From: Megalobrama amblycephala
Lineage: Eukaryota > Chordata > Actinopteri > Cypriniformes > Xenocyprididae
Assembly (NCBI RefSeq): GCF_018812025.1
Contig: NC_063066.1
Coordinates: 12,735,882-12,799,881, forward strand
DNA: 64,000 nt
Direction of reading: 5' to 3'
The position numbers and the translations under genes were made by a program. The notes beneath the pieces were generated by a model, which was given only the letters and a program-made list of their open reading frames with translations, made no database searches and had not been told where the DNA came from. Below, piece after piece: positions 48,951 to 61,217 of this stretch (positions within the stretch are counted from its first letter, which is position 1; every line of letters begins with the position of its first letter).

Positions 48951-50100
48951 ATCTATAAATAAGTATTTAATTCTTTCACCTGAATGTGAAGAAGACCAAA
49001 ATGTACTATTCATGCATCAGCTAAAACAAATAAATCAAATTTCAATACAATTTTAAAATCAGCTTAATAGTTAATACATTTAAATTAGATATTAGAAGAG
49101 CCAAAACTATTAGCAAGCGAAATTAAGTCTGCTTTAGGACTTAAGTGAACAAAACATGTTGTATAGAATCATCCCATCATAACCACACAACATGTTTATA
49201 GCAGAGGAAACAGCAGACACCTCCTCCCAGGGGGTGCTGAGACGGAGAGAGCTGAGTGGGAAGAACTGAGGTAAAGTAGGATTAAAATAGTGCAGAGGGC
49301 GGACGAGAGAAGGAAGGTGTGTGTTCCGGCAAGATGTGTCTTCAGATGGGAGTTCAAACCGCCTTCTAATGAGATCTCCAATCAGGTTGTTTTAGCTGCA
49401 TTTGACAAATTAGCATTTTTCATCTTGCCTAAGCTAGCCTGTGCCATCTGCTCAACACACACGCTCCCCATGGAGACCGTGTTAATTAAGCTCCTGACTA
49501 AGAGATGGAAAATGCTCACTTTAAAAGAAGAGGAAAAAAAAAAAAAAATCATCAACCCTGGGGTTGACTGCCACATGCAAAATTAAGACTTTGGTAAATA
49601 TGTAACGGACAGTGAGGACTAGGATGCCTGTAAATGAATGAAAGTGTAGAGATCAGAAGCATCAATGTTGTTTACATCCATTCATAGAGATTTGGATGAA
49701 AATCAACACAGATGAAGCCCAAAGACAAAAGCATATATTATGACGCCATGCGTATATTAATTACAAGACGTCTTCCATGCAAACTCACACAAACATATAA
49801 GCATTAATGTACAGGCTGCCAGTCATATAGCGAAATTAACCAAGATGGGTGATTATGCGCACGTGCATACGTTACAGTGTCTGACATCACAGGTCACAAG
49901 TTTACTGTAAAATTATCTGTAGACTAAAAAAAAATTGAATTGGCAGACAGGAACTCAAAACTCTAGCTATAATGATTTCTTAGCTCAGTAGGTGATTACT
50001 TGTCATAGGTGTTAACTTGTGAAAGGGGGCGATTGACATTCATGTCATGAACTTATACAGGAATGAAAACATGTCATGGCACTAAATGCTAAATATGAAA
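48951..50100. other. No gene seen; candidate conserved non-coding stretch
   Basis: 49380-49520 is unique, mixed in composition and contains TGTTAATTAAGCTCCTGAC; it may be a conserved non-coding element. An A-run at 49534-49549 follows. No exon recognised. Confidence 0.35.
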
Positions 50101-50104
50101 AAAG

Positions 50105-50365
50105 TGAAAAGTCAGTCAGTGAGTCACACTGGTAACCAGAAGGTTGTGGGTTTGATTCTAAATACTGGCAGGAAAATGACTGAGGTGCCTTTGAGCAAGG
50201 CACCGAACCCCCAATCGCTCCCTGGGCGCCACAGCTCTGGGTGTGTGTGTTCACTACTCACTACTATGTTTGTGCACTAACTGTATGGGTTAAATGCAGA
50301 AGACAAATTCTGAGTATGGATTACCATACTTGGCCTTCACATATCACTTTTCACTTTCACTTTGT
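50105..50365 (+). mobile_element. tRNA-derived SINE (fish V-SINE-like)
   Basis: The 5' part has a B-box-like AAGGTTGTGGGTTTGATTC. The body has GAGCAAGGCACCGAACCCCC and TCGCTCCCTGGGCGCC, then ATTCTGAGTATGGATTACC near the 3' end, all landmarks of a common fish SINE. The A box is degraded and no clear tail or target duplication is visible. Confidence 0.68.
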
Positions 50366-50727
50366 ATGCACTTTCTTCTCCTCCACCTTTACCTTTATTT
50401 GGTGTTGCGTACGCACTCACTGCGCTCCGTCAATGTTGTTTACATACGTTTTCGAGCACGCCAGATTTGAATGCCGAAGAGGGCAGGGTTTTGAGATTTT
50501 TAATTAGATTTACTTTTGGTTTCAGAAGACTTATATTACAGCACACAAATCATATGGATTATTTTGTCACCATCTCATCCCTCCTCCTCCTTGTACTTTT
50601 CATGGAAAGAAAACATTCGGGTTTGGAGCGAAACAAGGTTGAGTAAATTACAGGATTTGTCCGTCCAATTTCTTTCATAATGATTCTGCAAAAGAGCATT
50701 ACATTTTTTTATTATTATTTTATATTT

Positions 50728-52499
50728 AGGGCCCAAGCGAAAATTCGCGCAGGGCCCTCTTGTTCTTCTAAGGATTATTAGGGCCCAAGCGAAAATTCGC
50801 GCAGGGCCCTCTTGTTCTTCTAAGGATTATTATTATTTTTTTATTTTTATTTTTTTTATTTTTTTTCCGTCTTCCGGGGCTTTTTGGGGGCCTTAACATG
50901 CTCAAAAACTCTTGAAAATTGGCACACACATTGGAATCCGCGGCCATTAGGACGCCGGAGAGGCTGGTACCCGGGCGTGGCAGGGGGGCTCGACAGCGCC
51001 CCCTTGAAAAAAGTCTGAAAATTTGGTCCATATATTAAACACGCTTGCACGTATTAGTATGAAACTCAGTACACATATAGACCTCATCGGGCCGAACAAC
51101 TTTCGTGCTCTAAGTTAAACACCACGCCAACAGGAAGTCAGCTATTAAGGGTTGTTTGAAAAACGCATGCTCTGGAATTTGATATACTCCTCCTAGACGA
51201 TTAATCCGATCGCCACCAAACTCGGTCAGCATGAAGTCAAGACACTGATGATTAAAAATTGCCAGGGGATTTTTGATATCTCGAACGGTTTGGCCGTGGC
51301 GAGGCAACGAATTTATGGCGAGAAAAAAGGAAACGGGAAATGTGTTATAACGTCTGCATACATATATTGATCTTTATGAAACTTCACGAGTGTGTTCGTT
51401 ATAGGAGTCTGATCACATGGATGTGACTATTGTGAGTCAAAGTTATAGCGCCACCAACTGGCAGCAGGAAGTGTATCACTTTTTGAAATGTTTTGAGATC
51501 ACCCTCTTATTTTTACCTGATTTGCTTCAAACTTCATCAGTGTAATGTCAATACACAGCAGATGTAGACCTATGACAGGATTTTTGATATTTGAAATATT
51601 GTTGCCATGGCAACAGGTCAAACTGTAATAATATTCTTGAGTGTTTTTGAGGCTCTTAACATGCTTCAAATTGCATGAAACTCGACACACACATCAATAT
51701 TGTCAACCAGTAGACATGGACAAAGCCATAGAAATGGGCGTGGTGGAGGGGCTCAGTAGCGCCACCTTTTGACAAAAGTGGGGGGTTAGTTTTTCCTACA
51801 ATCACCAAACTCGTACACATATTGTTCTCATCAAGGGACAATTTTCTAATTTACATTCATTAGCTCCGACCAACAGGAAGTCAGCTATTTTGGTTTGAAT
51901 GTTAATTTTTTGAAAAAACAGGCTATGAATTTTATACTACTGCTCCTACAGGGTTTATCCAATTTACACCAAACTTTTTTTAACTTGTTGCTAACACATT
52001 GAAGTTGTTTAATTGCAAACGGATTTTGGATATCTCAAACGGTTTGGCCGTGGCGAGGCAACGAATTTATGGCAAGAAAAGGGAAACAAAGTGTTATAAC
52101 TTCTGCATACATTAATTGATTTTGATGAAACTTCGGCTTAGTCTTCGTTGTACAAGGCTGATCACATGGATGTGACTATTGTGATTCAAAGTAATAGCGC
52201 CACCAACTGGAAGCAGAAAATGTGTCACTTTCAGCATACATTGAGATCACCCTCTTATTTTTACCTGATTTGCTTCAAAATTCATCAGAATAATGTTAAA
52301 ACTTGGCACATGTAATCCTTTGAAAATGGGCAGGGAGGAGGGGCTCTATAGTGGCACCTTGTAGTGCAGTAAATGTGGAGTGAATTTGACATAGTCCTTT
52401 GATGTTTAACCGTTTTAAGTGCCTATTGCCCGCTGTGCACAGTTGCCCTGAAGCCACCGGGGTGGCGGTGCCACCGGGCTGGCCGCCATCGCTGCTCGT

Positions 52500-52534
<35 letters not shown>

Positions 52535-54176
52535 CCGTCTTCCGGGGCTTTTTGGGGGCCTTAACATGCTCAAAAACTCTTGAAAATTGGCACACACATT
52601 GGAATCCGCGGCCATTAGGACGCCGGAGAGGCTGGTACCCGGGCGTGGCAGGGGGGCTCGACAGCGCCCCTTGAAAAAAGTCTGAAAATTTGGTCCATAT
52701 ATTAAACACGCTTGCACGTATTAGTATGAAACTCAGTACACATATAGACCTCATCGGGCCGAACAACTTTCGTGCTCTAAGTTAAACACCACGCCAACAG
52801 GAAGTCAGCTATTAAGGGTTGTTTGAAAAACGCATGCTCTGGAATTTGATATACTCCTCCTAGACGATTAATCCGATCGCCACCAAACTCGGTCAGCATG
52901 AAGTCAAGACACTGATGATTAAAAATTGCCAGGGATTTTTGATATCTCGAACGGTTTGGCCGTGGCGAGGCAACGAATTTATGGCGAGAAAAAGGAAACA
53001 GGAAATGTGTTATAACGTCTGCATACATATATTGATCTTTATGAAACTTCACGAGTGTGTTCGTTATAGGAGTCTGATCACATGGATGTGACTATTGTGA
53101 GTCAAAGTTATAGCGCCACCAACTGGCAGCAGGAAGTGTATCACTTTTTGAAATGTTTTGAGATCACCCTCTTATTTTTACCTGATTTGCTTCAAACTTC
53201 ATCAGTGTAATGTCAATACACAGCAGATGTAGACCTATGACAGGATTTTTGATATTTGAAATATTGTTGCCATGGCAACAGGTCAAACTGTAATAATATT
53301 CTTGAGTGTTTTTGAGGCTCTTAACATGCTTCAAATTGCATGAAACTCGACACACACATCAATATTGTCAACCAGTAGACATGGACAAAGCCATAGAAAT
53401 GGGCGTGGTGGAGGGGCTCAGTAGCGCCACCTTTTGACAAAAGTGGGGGGGTTAGTTTTTCCTACAATCACCAAACTCGGTACACATATTGTTCTCATCA
53501 AGCCGGACAATTTTCTAATTTACATTCATTAGCTCCGACCAACAGGAAGTCAGCTATTTTGGTTTGAATGTTAATTTTTTGAAAAAACAGGCTATGAATT
53601 TTATACTACTGCTCCTACAGGGTTTATCCAATTTACACCAAACTTTTTTTAACTTGTTGCTAACACATTGAAGTTGTTTAATTGCAAACGGATTTTGGAT
53701 ATCTCAAACGGTTTGGCCGTGGCGAGGCAACGAATTTATGGCAAGAAAAGGGAAACAAAGTGTTATAACTTCTGCATACATTAATTGATTTTGATGAAAC
53801 TTCGGCTTAGTCTTCGTTGTACAAGGCTGATCACATGGATGTGACTATTGTGATTCAAAGTAATAGCGCCACCAACTGGAAGCAGAAAATGTGTCACTTT
53901 CAGCATACATTGAGATCACCCTCTTATTTTTACCTGATTTGCTTCAAAATTCATCAGAATAATGTTAAAACTTGGCACATGTAATCCTTTGAAAATGGGC
54001 AGGGAGGAGGGGCTCTATAGTGGCACCTTGTAGTGCAGTAAATGTGGAGTGAATTTGACATAGTCCTTTGATGTTTAACCGTTTTAAGTGCCTATTGCCC
54101 GCTGTGCACAGTTGCCCTGAAGCCACCGGGGTGGCGGTGCCACCGGGCTTGGGCCCGCCATCGCTGCTCGCAGCTA
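50728..54176. repeat. GGGCCC-bounded interspersed repeat, recently duplicated in tandem
   Basis: Two nearly identical units with a 1,668-bp period: CCGTCTTCCGGGGCTTTTTG at 50867 and again at 52535, ending in ATCGCTGCTCG near 52498 and 54170. Differences are a few substitutions and single-base indels. Each unit also contains an older internal repeat with about 750-bp spacing (GGTTTGGCCGTGGCGAGGC at about 51288 and 52041; ATCACATGGATGTGACTATT at 51413 and 52163). The left edge AGGGCCCAAGCGAAAATTCG is itself duplicated (50728-50831) and the right edge is GGGCTTGGGCCCGCC. Minus-strand frames are repeated with the units and have no known domain; the family is abundant and non-coding in fish as far as I recall. 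Confidence 0.75.
52502..52534. repeat. T33 run at the duplication junction
   Basis: An uninterrupted run of 33 T separates the end of unit 1 (TGCTCGTTA) from the start of unit 2 (CCGTCTTCC). The corresponding place in unit 1 is a mixed T/A stretch of similar length. Confidence 0.9.
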
Positions 54177-54187
54177 TATTTACTTAT

Positions 54188-54957
54188 TTAAAGCTGTAGT
54201 CCGTAATTTTTTTTTTGGTTAAAAATGTTCCAAAATCATTTTTTGAGCAAGTACATAACCAGCCACTGTACAAAACTATCACCTTACCCTAGCCTGATTC
54301 AGAACGGTAAGCTTGTAATAAAGTTTTATAATAAAATCTGTACTGGTGGGTTTCAGCTGGAAATTTGAGCATGCAGCTGTTCGTCTTTGCATCATTATGT
54401 CATGTCTGTTTACATGACGAAGGAGTCCCAGCTAGTAGGCTATATCATGTGAGGATGCTGCAGGTGACTGAGATTCATCCGTAGTCAAAAGCAAAAGATT
54501 TGATCTGCGGAGTGGCTACAGAAATTGAAATCTACAGGTAACGTTAATAAAGACACGTAGTCACACAATGCTGATGTTGTTAACATTAACAATTTGAGAA
54601 CAAAGTATAACAATAATAATAATTTGCTTAGTTTGATGTGGTCCAAACTAAGCGATCGTTCGATTTAATCACCATTGGCAGCGCGATTTATTGTAATGTT
54701 TTTTTCTCAGTTGGTCAGAACAAAGTGGCAGATTTGTTACTTGTTCAGATGACATTTTCCGGTGAAAATTCTTATTTTGGTCATACTTCCAAGACGTTGT
54801 GATTCCTAAGAACAGTATCCACCAAACAATAGATTAATACGTGCTGAGGAGCCGGGCCGATACACAACCCATGTGAAGAAGATAATTCCGCAAATAACTG
54901 CAATTGCAGGTTTCAAACAGAGATGCCGACATAGAGGCAAAAAGGCTGCAGCTTTAA
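54188..54957. mobile_element. TTAA-ended MITE, 770 bp
   Basis: Left TTAAAGCTGTAGTCCGTAA and right GGCTGCAGCTTTAA match as inverted repeats over about 12 bp with one mismatch, both including TTAA. Interior non-coding. Confidence 0.5.
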
Positions 54958-55825
54958 TAATAATAAAAAAAATAATAATGATTTGTTATGGACATTTTTG
55001 CACACAAAAGTGTACAGAAAATAACTTTTTTTTTTTCAGCGAATTGTGTGATTATTCAATATTTTTGAATAATTATTGAAGTTTTTCATTTTTAAATTAA
55101 AATATTTATCAGAGAAAAAAGCTGAAAGAAAAATAGTTATTTTCACAACGGCTTTGTGATAAATTCTTTTAACATAACTTATTAGCTAATATTGTAGGCT
55201 CATTTTTCATTTTTAAATATCCTAATGCATGTAAATGTGTTTATATGTGTTTGTACACTGTCAGAATAAGAAGTAAAAATTGATTACACTGAGGAAGAAA
55301 TGGCAGACACCTCCCTCCATGCTGTACCAGCCCTGTCTAACAATCACAAGCTGCTGGCTGGTCACTCCAACTGTGTGTGTGTGTGTAATTGCATGTGCTT
55401 CCATATCAATGTTGTCTCATCCATATGGCCAGTCTTAGGTTTATCAATGCATGCTCATGTATGAAACAGAGAGTTCATTGGCAGGCAGTCTCTACACTAC
55501 ACGGCTACTTGAAAGCATAATCAACTTTTCAGAGAGAGGAGGAGATAAAAACAGTTAAAAGCTATAAAAGCTGAGCTGGAGATGGTGGACGATGTGGAAA
55601 ATTGCAACAAGAGCACAGAGCCAGAAGTTGTTATGTGAGGCCCATAAAAGCATGAGGTAATAGTTGAAATGTGTTTAGATGATTATGTGGTAATATAAGG
55701 TTGTGTGATCAGACACTACATCTCATCCACTAAGCCACACCTCTCAAACTCCAAAAGAAGCATGCAGTGGATGTTAAAGTAATGAGTCCAGCTGAGATGT
55801 TTAACCCTGTGATTGTTGTGTAATA

Positions 55826-55859
<34 letters not shown>

Positions 55860-57178
55860 ATGTGTCCTCTACACATCTTTCTTAACCTGTCACAATTCAT
55901 CACAAACTGAAATCAGAGATAAAAAGGCACAAAAAAGAACACAAAGATGTACTTGATAAGCTTTCACTGCTTTGAAGCTCTTTTCATTCAAATAACAACA
56001 TGCTTTCCCCCACATTTCCTTTCAAAAAGCCATCATCCTCCAAATGATGGCTCATTCTCATTAAAAAACAAGCCTTGACATGAAACCCATGCTGCAGACA
56101 AGCTTCCATAAAAGGCGGAATGGCTACTGAACCCTCTTGTCCGTCTGACGGCTCAGAAAAGTTTGATTCTGTAGCTGAAAGCTGCCTACCTGTCACCAGC
56201 CCTTTAATTGTTCATTTATGTGACAGTAAGAATCATGGGAATATGTTTGTGATCACATCATGATGAATGATGAAAGTCTTTGCATGCACACTTCTTTTGG
56301 AAAGATGAAGAAAAGGGCTTCATACACAGATGGCTTGGGAAGTCCATACATAGTGTAAAACTTTCTTTTATGCAGGTTTCTGCACTTAAAAACTTGAAAG
56401 TCCAAACAGTAAAGGAAAGGGAGATAATAGGAATGAAAAGATAGAAAGAAGCATTGTTGTGAATGAAGTTGTCTGAGTTTCTCTCTTCAGCAAGAGCTAA
56501 AAATCCGACAGCAACAACTGAACAACTATTAACTCGCTTACACCTCCATCCTCTTTCCTTCTCCCCATCAATCCATCTCTTTCTCTCTGAGTATGGTGTA
56601 ATATTAATCCTCATTATGTACCACCATGGGTTTGATATTACCAGCACTACCCTGGTGTGAGACCACATAGCATCATGCTGATATCAATATACTCTGCATA
56701 CAAATGTGACTCCATTTGTGGTATAAAAGTGTGTGCGTGTGTTTTGTCCTCCTCACCACCAGCTGTTCCCATTCACTCTGCATCCTAGTATGGCAGGGAT
56801 TGGTAATTGGCAATGAGCACATAAAGCTATATCTATGCACGCTAGTGTGCTGGGTGTAATTGAAAACAGTTTGACTCAAATTGGTGTATTTCTTTGTTAT
56901 GATTTCCTCCCTCTGGGCAGCCTGGCTGTGAAATCTAGTCCAAATGTTTCAAAGGTTTCACACAAGATAACCAAGGAACTGCTGGAGTAAAGAAGGGGAT
57001 GATATTATATTACTCTAATGGGGTCTTTGAAACAACCCTCATCTTTACAATAAGTAATATAATGCATAATGCATCCAGAATGAGCATCTCAATATGTTAA
57101 TTAAGTCATAGGCAACATGATTCGTGTCTTTTTTTGCATCTAAATAAAAGGCTAAGTGTTTGGATGTATGGGCGTAAA
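54958..57178. other. No gene seen; TG microsatellite
   Basis: (TG)n lies at 55829-55858 and a short TG run at 55371-55386. Minus-strand frames at 55984-56196 and 56258-56668 have no recognised domain, and plus/minus frames overlap. No exon supported. Confidence 0.4.
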
Positions 57179-57260
57179 GCAGTGGTTCTCAACTAGGAGT
57201 CCAGGGCCCACTAGGGCCAGCAAACTTCCAACTGGGCCGTAGGATAAATATTATATTAAA
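57179..57260. repeat. hAT-like terminus fragment
   Basis: CAGTGGTTCTCAACTAGGAG followed by GGGCCCACTAGGGCC resembles a hAT left end. The Tc1 element and TA repeats follow directly; after them GGTTCCCAAACTTTTTCTCC at 58955 may be related terminal sequence. No target duplication seen. Confidence 0.4.
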
Positions 57261-57275
57261 TATTATATATATATA

Positions 57276-58884
57276 CAGTGGGTACGGAAAGTATTCAGAC
57301 CCCCTTAAATTTTTCACTCTTTGTTATATTGCAGCCATTTGCTGAAATCATTTAAGTTCATTTTTCCCTAATAAATGTACACACAGAACCCCATATTGAC
57401 AGAAAAACACAGAATTGTTGACCTTTTTTCAGATTTATTAAAAAAGAAAAACTGAAATATTACATGGTCCTAAGTATTCAGACCCTTTGCTGTGACACTC
57501 ATATATTTAACTTAGGTGCTGTCCATTTCTTCTGATCATCCTTGAGATGGTTCTACACCTTCATTTGAGTCCAGCTGTGTTTGATTATACTGATTGGACT
57601 TGATTAGGAAAGCCACACACCTGTCTATTTAAGACCTTACAGCTCACAGTGCATGTCAGAGCAAATGAGAATCATGAGGTCAAAGGAACTGCCTGAAGAG
57701 CTCAGAGACAGAACAGACACAGTCTACAGACACAGATCTGGCCAAGGTTTCAAAAACAATTCTGCTGCACTTAAGGTTCCTAAGAGCACAGTGGCCTCCA
57801 TAATCCTTAAATGGAAGATGTTTGGGACGACCAGAACCCTTCCTAGAGCTGGCCATTCGGCCAAACTGAGCTATCGGGGGAGAAGAGCCTTGGTGAGAGA
57901 GGTAAAGAAGAACCCAAAGATCACTGTGGCTGAGCTCCAGAGATGCAGTCGGGAGATGGGAGAAAGTTGTAGAAACTGCAGCCCTCCACCAGTCGGGGCT
58001 TTATGGCAGAGTGGCCCGACGGAAGCCTCTCCTCAGTGCAAGACACATGAAAGCCCACATGGAGTTTGCCAAGATGGTGAGAAATAAGTTTCTCTGGTCT
58101 GATGAGACCAAGATAGAACTTTTTGGCCTTAATTCTAAGTGGTATGTGTGGAGAAAACCAGGCACTGCTCATCACCTGTCCAATACAGTCCCAACAGTGA
58201 AGCATGGTGGTGGCAGCATCATGCTGTGGGGGTGTTTTTCAGCTGCAGGGACAGGACGACTGGTTGCAATCGAGGGAAAGAGGAATGTGGCCAAGTACAG
58301 GGATATCCTGGACGAAAATCTTCTCCAGAGTGCTCAGGACCTCAGTCTGGGCCGAAGGTTTACCTTCCAACAAGACAATGACTCTAAGCACACAGCTAAA
58401 ATAACGAAGGAGTGGCTTCACAACAACTCAGTGACTGTTCTTGAATGGCCCAGCCAGAGCCCTGACTTAAACCCAATTGAGCATCTCTGGAGAGACCTAA
58501 AAATGGCTGTCCACCAACGTTTACCATCCAACCTGACAGAACTGGAGAGGATCTGCAAGGAGAAATGGCAGAGGATCCCAAAACCAGGTGTGAAAAACTT
58601 GTTGCATCTTTCCCAAAAAAAGACTCATGGCTGTATTAGATCAAAAGGGTGCTTCTACTAAATACTGAGCAAAGGGTCTGAATACTTAGGACCATGTGAT
58701 ATTTCAGTTTTTCTTTTTTAATAAATCTGCAAAAATGTCAACAATTCTGTGTTTTTTCTGTCAATATGGGATGCTGTGTGTACATTAATGAGGAAAAAAA
58801 AAATAACTTAAATGATTTTAGCAAATGGCTGCAATATAACAAAGAGTGAAAAATTTAAGGGGGTCTGAATACTTTCCGTACCTA

Positions 58885-58887
<3 letters not shown>
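57276..58887 (+). mobile_element. Tc1 element, family B, with both terminal repeats (1,612 bp)
   Basis: Starts CAGTGGGTACGGAAAGTATT and ends with the complement AATACTTTCCGTACCTACTG. The inverted repeats extend inward well over 150 bp, through CTCTTTGTTATATTGCAGCC and past GACAGAAAAAACACAG-type sequence. Both sides are TA repeats, so the TA target duplication cannot be separated from the microsatellite. The transposase is split by a frameshift. Confidence 0.88.
57653..58661 (+). pseudogene. Tc1 transposase, frameshifted (DD34E residues kept)
   Basis: The N-terminal half starts MSEQMRIMRSKELPEELRD in frame 2 and includes the helix-turn-helix domains up to MGESCRN. There, relative to the 14.7-kb copy, 11 nt are missing (after GTTGTAGAA, near 57973), which shifts the frame; the protein continues in frame 3 as MARRKPLLSARHMKAHMEF. 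A further 21 nt are missing near 58072, removing seven residues in frame. The catalytic core is readable: Asp in LWSDETKIELF, Asp in FQQDNDSKHTAK and Glu in SPDLNPIEHLW. The C terminus ends at TAA near 58659-58661 and looks complete. Without the two lesions the length would be the usual 340 or so residues. Confidence 0.87.

Positions 58888-58954
<67 letters not shown>
58888..58954. repeat. (TA)n microsatellite
   Basis: Pure TA run directly outside the right Tc1 terminus, continuing its TA target. Confidence 0.93.
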
Positions 58955-58956
<2 letters not shown>

Positions 58957-59870
58957 TTCCCAAACTTTTTCTCCCGGGCCTCCCTTTTGTTGAGAAAAAT
59001 ATAAAAGTCCCTCACCTACACACACCCACAGTCTATGTCTACTATAGGAATTATTTGAAACATTGCAATTAATACAGTGCTATAACTTCTCAACTTCAAC
59101 GGGCTTCTCTTTGTTTTCGTGATGTAAAATCTTTAAGTGGCATCTTAATTTCTCTGGTTTCATACTGGCAGAAGTTCATATTTTGAGGCATAGAACACAC
59201 TGTGATCTCTTCATTATTCACCATCATACTTGGTGAATCCAAGGTTGAGGTACGGCCCATCATATTTTCTTGTATTGTGGCTGTCTAGACTGGATGCAAC
59301 AAAGCAAACATTTGTCCTTTCTGTCAGAAGTTATGCGAGTGCTTTGACGAAATAGAACAGGGCATCAGTAAGGAATTTGTTGTGTTGCACTGCGCTGCAT
59401 TTAGTGTAGACAGCATCACTGATTATAATGGGTTCTAATTGTTTTTGTCACGTCACACCACTCGCGTCTGGCATAGACACGTTGTTTTGGTAGTTTAAAG
59501 TGACATTTAAATTAGATCCATCATCTGTTTACCTGGCACTGGCAGTCCTTTTACAAACTTGTCCATGCTTAGTGCGGAACCATCATTCATTGATATTTTA
59601 CACAGCTCCATGCAATATTCAAATCTGATTTTTCAGTCACACCAGCGGTCTAGCGGTCTGTTTCCCAGTAATATATGACGTGTGTCCCTTTTTGCATACA
59701 GGGGCATAAATAAGAAAAATGATGCATGGACCAAGGTGACTGACATTGCATGCTATGTCTTGTTATAAATACAACAAAACACAACCATAGGGTCGTAACA
59801 GTCTGAAATTGCATAGCCGTATGCCTTTATATTATTTACTGTATACATATGTATTATTACTATATAAATA
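58955..59870. other. Transposon-like debris; no gene seen
   Basis: Begins GGTTCCCAAACTTTTTCTCC, a hAT-end-like sequence. CACACCACTCGCGTCTGGC (59455-59475) is reminiscent of Harbinger-type termini. No continuous coding frame. Confidence 0.35.
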
Positions 59871-59873
59871 TAT

Positions 59874-60151
59874 AGCTGTATGTACTATATATTTAAGGCT
59901 AATGGCTTTTGTAGACAGAAAAAAAGCACCGCAAACATATTGAGTGAAACCGATTGGCTTATAGGACTTTTGAGATAAGGTGTTTCCTGATAAAACATGC
60001 AATATATAAAGCTGCTCACAAGCATCCCATTAGTGAGCTGTGAAATATCTAAAACTGCACTCTCATAATCCATAACCTAAAGGTTATTTTGCACCTTTCT
60101 CATATTTTACTCCTGTATAAAGCTGTATGCACTATATATTTAAGGCTAATG
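59874..60151. repeat. Inserted copy of a 215-bp local sequence with 31-bp flanking duplication
   Basis: 59901-60114 is about 97-98 percent identical to 61218-61434 (five substitutions and an A-run length change by my count). It is bounded by a 31-bp direct repeat, AGCTGTATG-Y-ACTATATATTT ... GGCTAATG, at 59874-59904 and 60121-60151 with one mismatch. The left junction shares AATGG with the source, and six bases (GTATAA) lie between insert and right repeat. The flanking repeat is absent around the 61.2-kb copy, so this copy is the derived one. Confidence 0.8.
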
Positions 60152-61217
60152 ACATTTATCATTATTTTCTCCAGCTAAGCAATTTGTTCTCTGTGTTCCT
60201 CTCAAGCGGAGGACTTCTGAATTCTGATTGGTTGGTGTTACTTTGACGCTCCGAATGCACAGTACAGTGTTGTTGGCATTGTAGTCAGATCGAATTTCGA
60301 CGCTCTCGCCGGCGGTGGTGTGAACGCACAGTAAGTAAAAAAGTGTGAGAACTGCTAGCCTACAGGTTTCCCTGTCCATTGTGCTGAATTTAGTTTGTAT
60401 TGCAGGCTGTGTGTCCTTGTCCATGGTACTGAGGCCAGACCAGCCCACCAATGGCTCTTAAATGTGCAGAGTTGTGGTCAATGGTGCTGAATCAGTCCTG
60501 CCAATATCGCATTCCGTGGTCCTGAATAAGAAACCTGCGTGTGGTTTGTTTTCTCTACAGGCTTTTTTTTTTTTTTATTATTCAGAATAGTAGGTATTGT
60601 GAATTATTCTGTCATTTTGTGCCACTTCCAGCAATTATGTTTATTTGCTGACTGAATAAAGGAAACAGGGGAGGGGAAGGGGGGAAGAGAAATTCTCTTG
60701 TGTTCCTTGCAATTTTATTGAATTTCTCTGTTTTTCTCTTCTGTTTCCTTTTTTCTTTCTTTCTTTCTTCTTTACAGCTTTCAAACTCTCGAGCTGTCTT
60801 GTCTTCTTTTCCTTGGGAATCTAATAAGAGCTTGATTGCTTTTCCTAATTATCCTGTTTATTGGTCCTGCAGGCTGCTCCTGTTATTGGTGTAATTAATT
60901 TCAGAGATAACTTCTTTTCCGTCCAGATTAGAAATGGCGTACGATAACAACATGTCAGTGAAGGTGTGTGTGTGTGTGGGGTGTGTGTGTGTGTGTTAAT
61001 TAGCCAGAGGAACTGTCCCTATGGCTATGTTCCCTTCCATACTATCACAGTTTTGCAGCCTCACCAGAGCTTGACAAATGTCCTCTCGCTCCTTCAATGA
61101 GTAAAAGCGATACCACGCACCACAGCTTCCATTTGTCAACTTTCCCGAGAAATCGATACCTGCGCATTTTTCTGCCTCGTCTGGATATTAGAAGGGTTTA
61201 ATTTGAATAAGCAGATG
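60152..61217. other. No gene seen; unique sequence with simple repeats
   Basis: GT run at 60965-60995. A pyrimidine tract followed by TTTACAG at 60748-60777 looks like a splice acceptor, but the frame after it has no recognisable protein and no donor is evident. GGTGGTGTGAACGCACAG at 60313-60330 is a Harbinger-type terminus fragment. Confidence 0.4.

Noticed and set aside
50840..54176. Repeated minus-strand frames as a duplicated gene pair
   Set aside because: The frames are short, lie inside a repeat family, and contain T/A homopolymer translation; repetition follows from the tandem duplication, not from selection.
55984..56668. Two minus-strand frames as host exons
   Set aside because: No similarity to any family I know, overlapping frames on the other strand, and no consistent splice sites.
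60700..60894. Exon with a good-looking splice acceptor (TTCTTTACAG)
   Set aside because: The pyrimidine tract is part of a TTTC simple repeat, the following frame has no known domain, and no donor or partner exon was seen.
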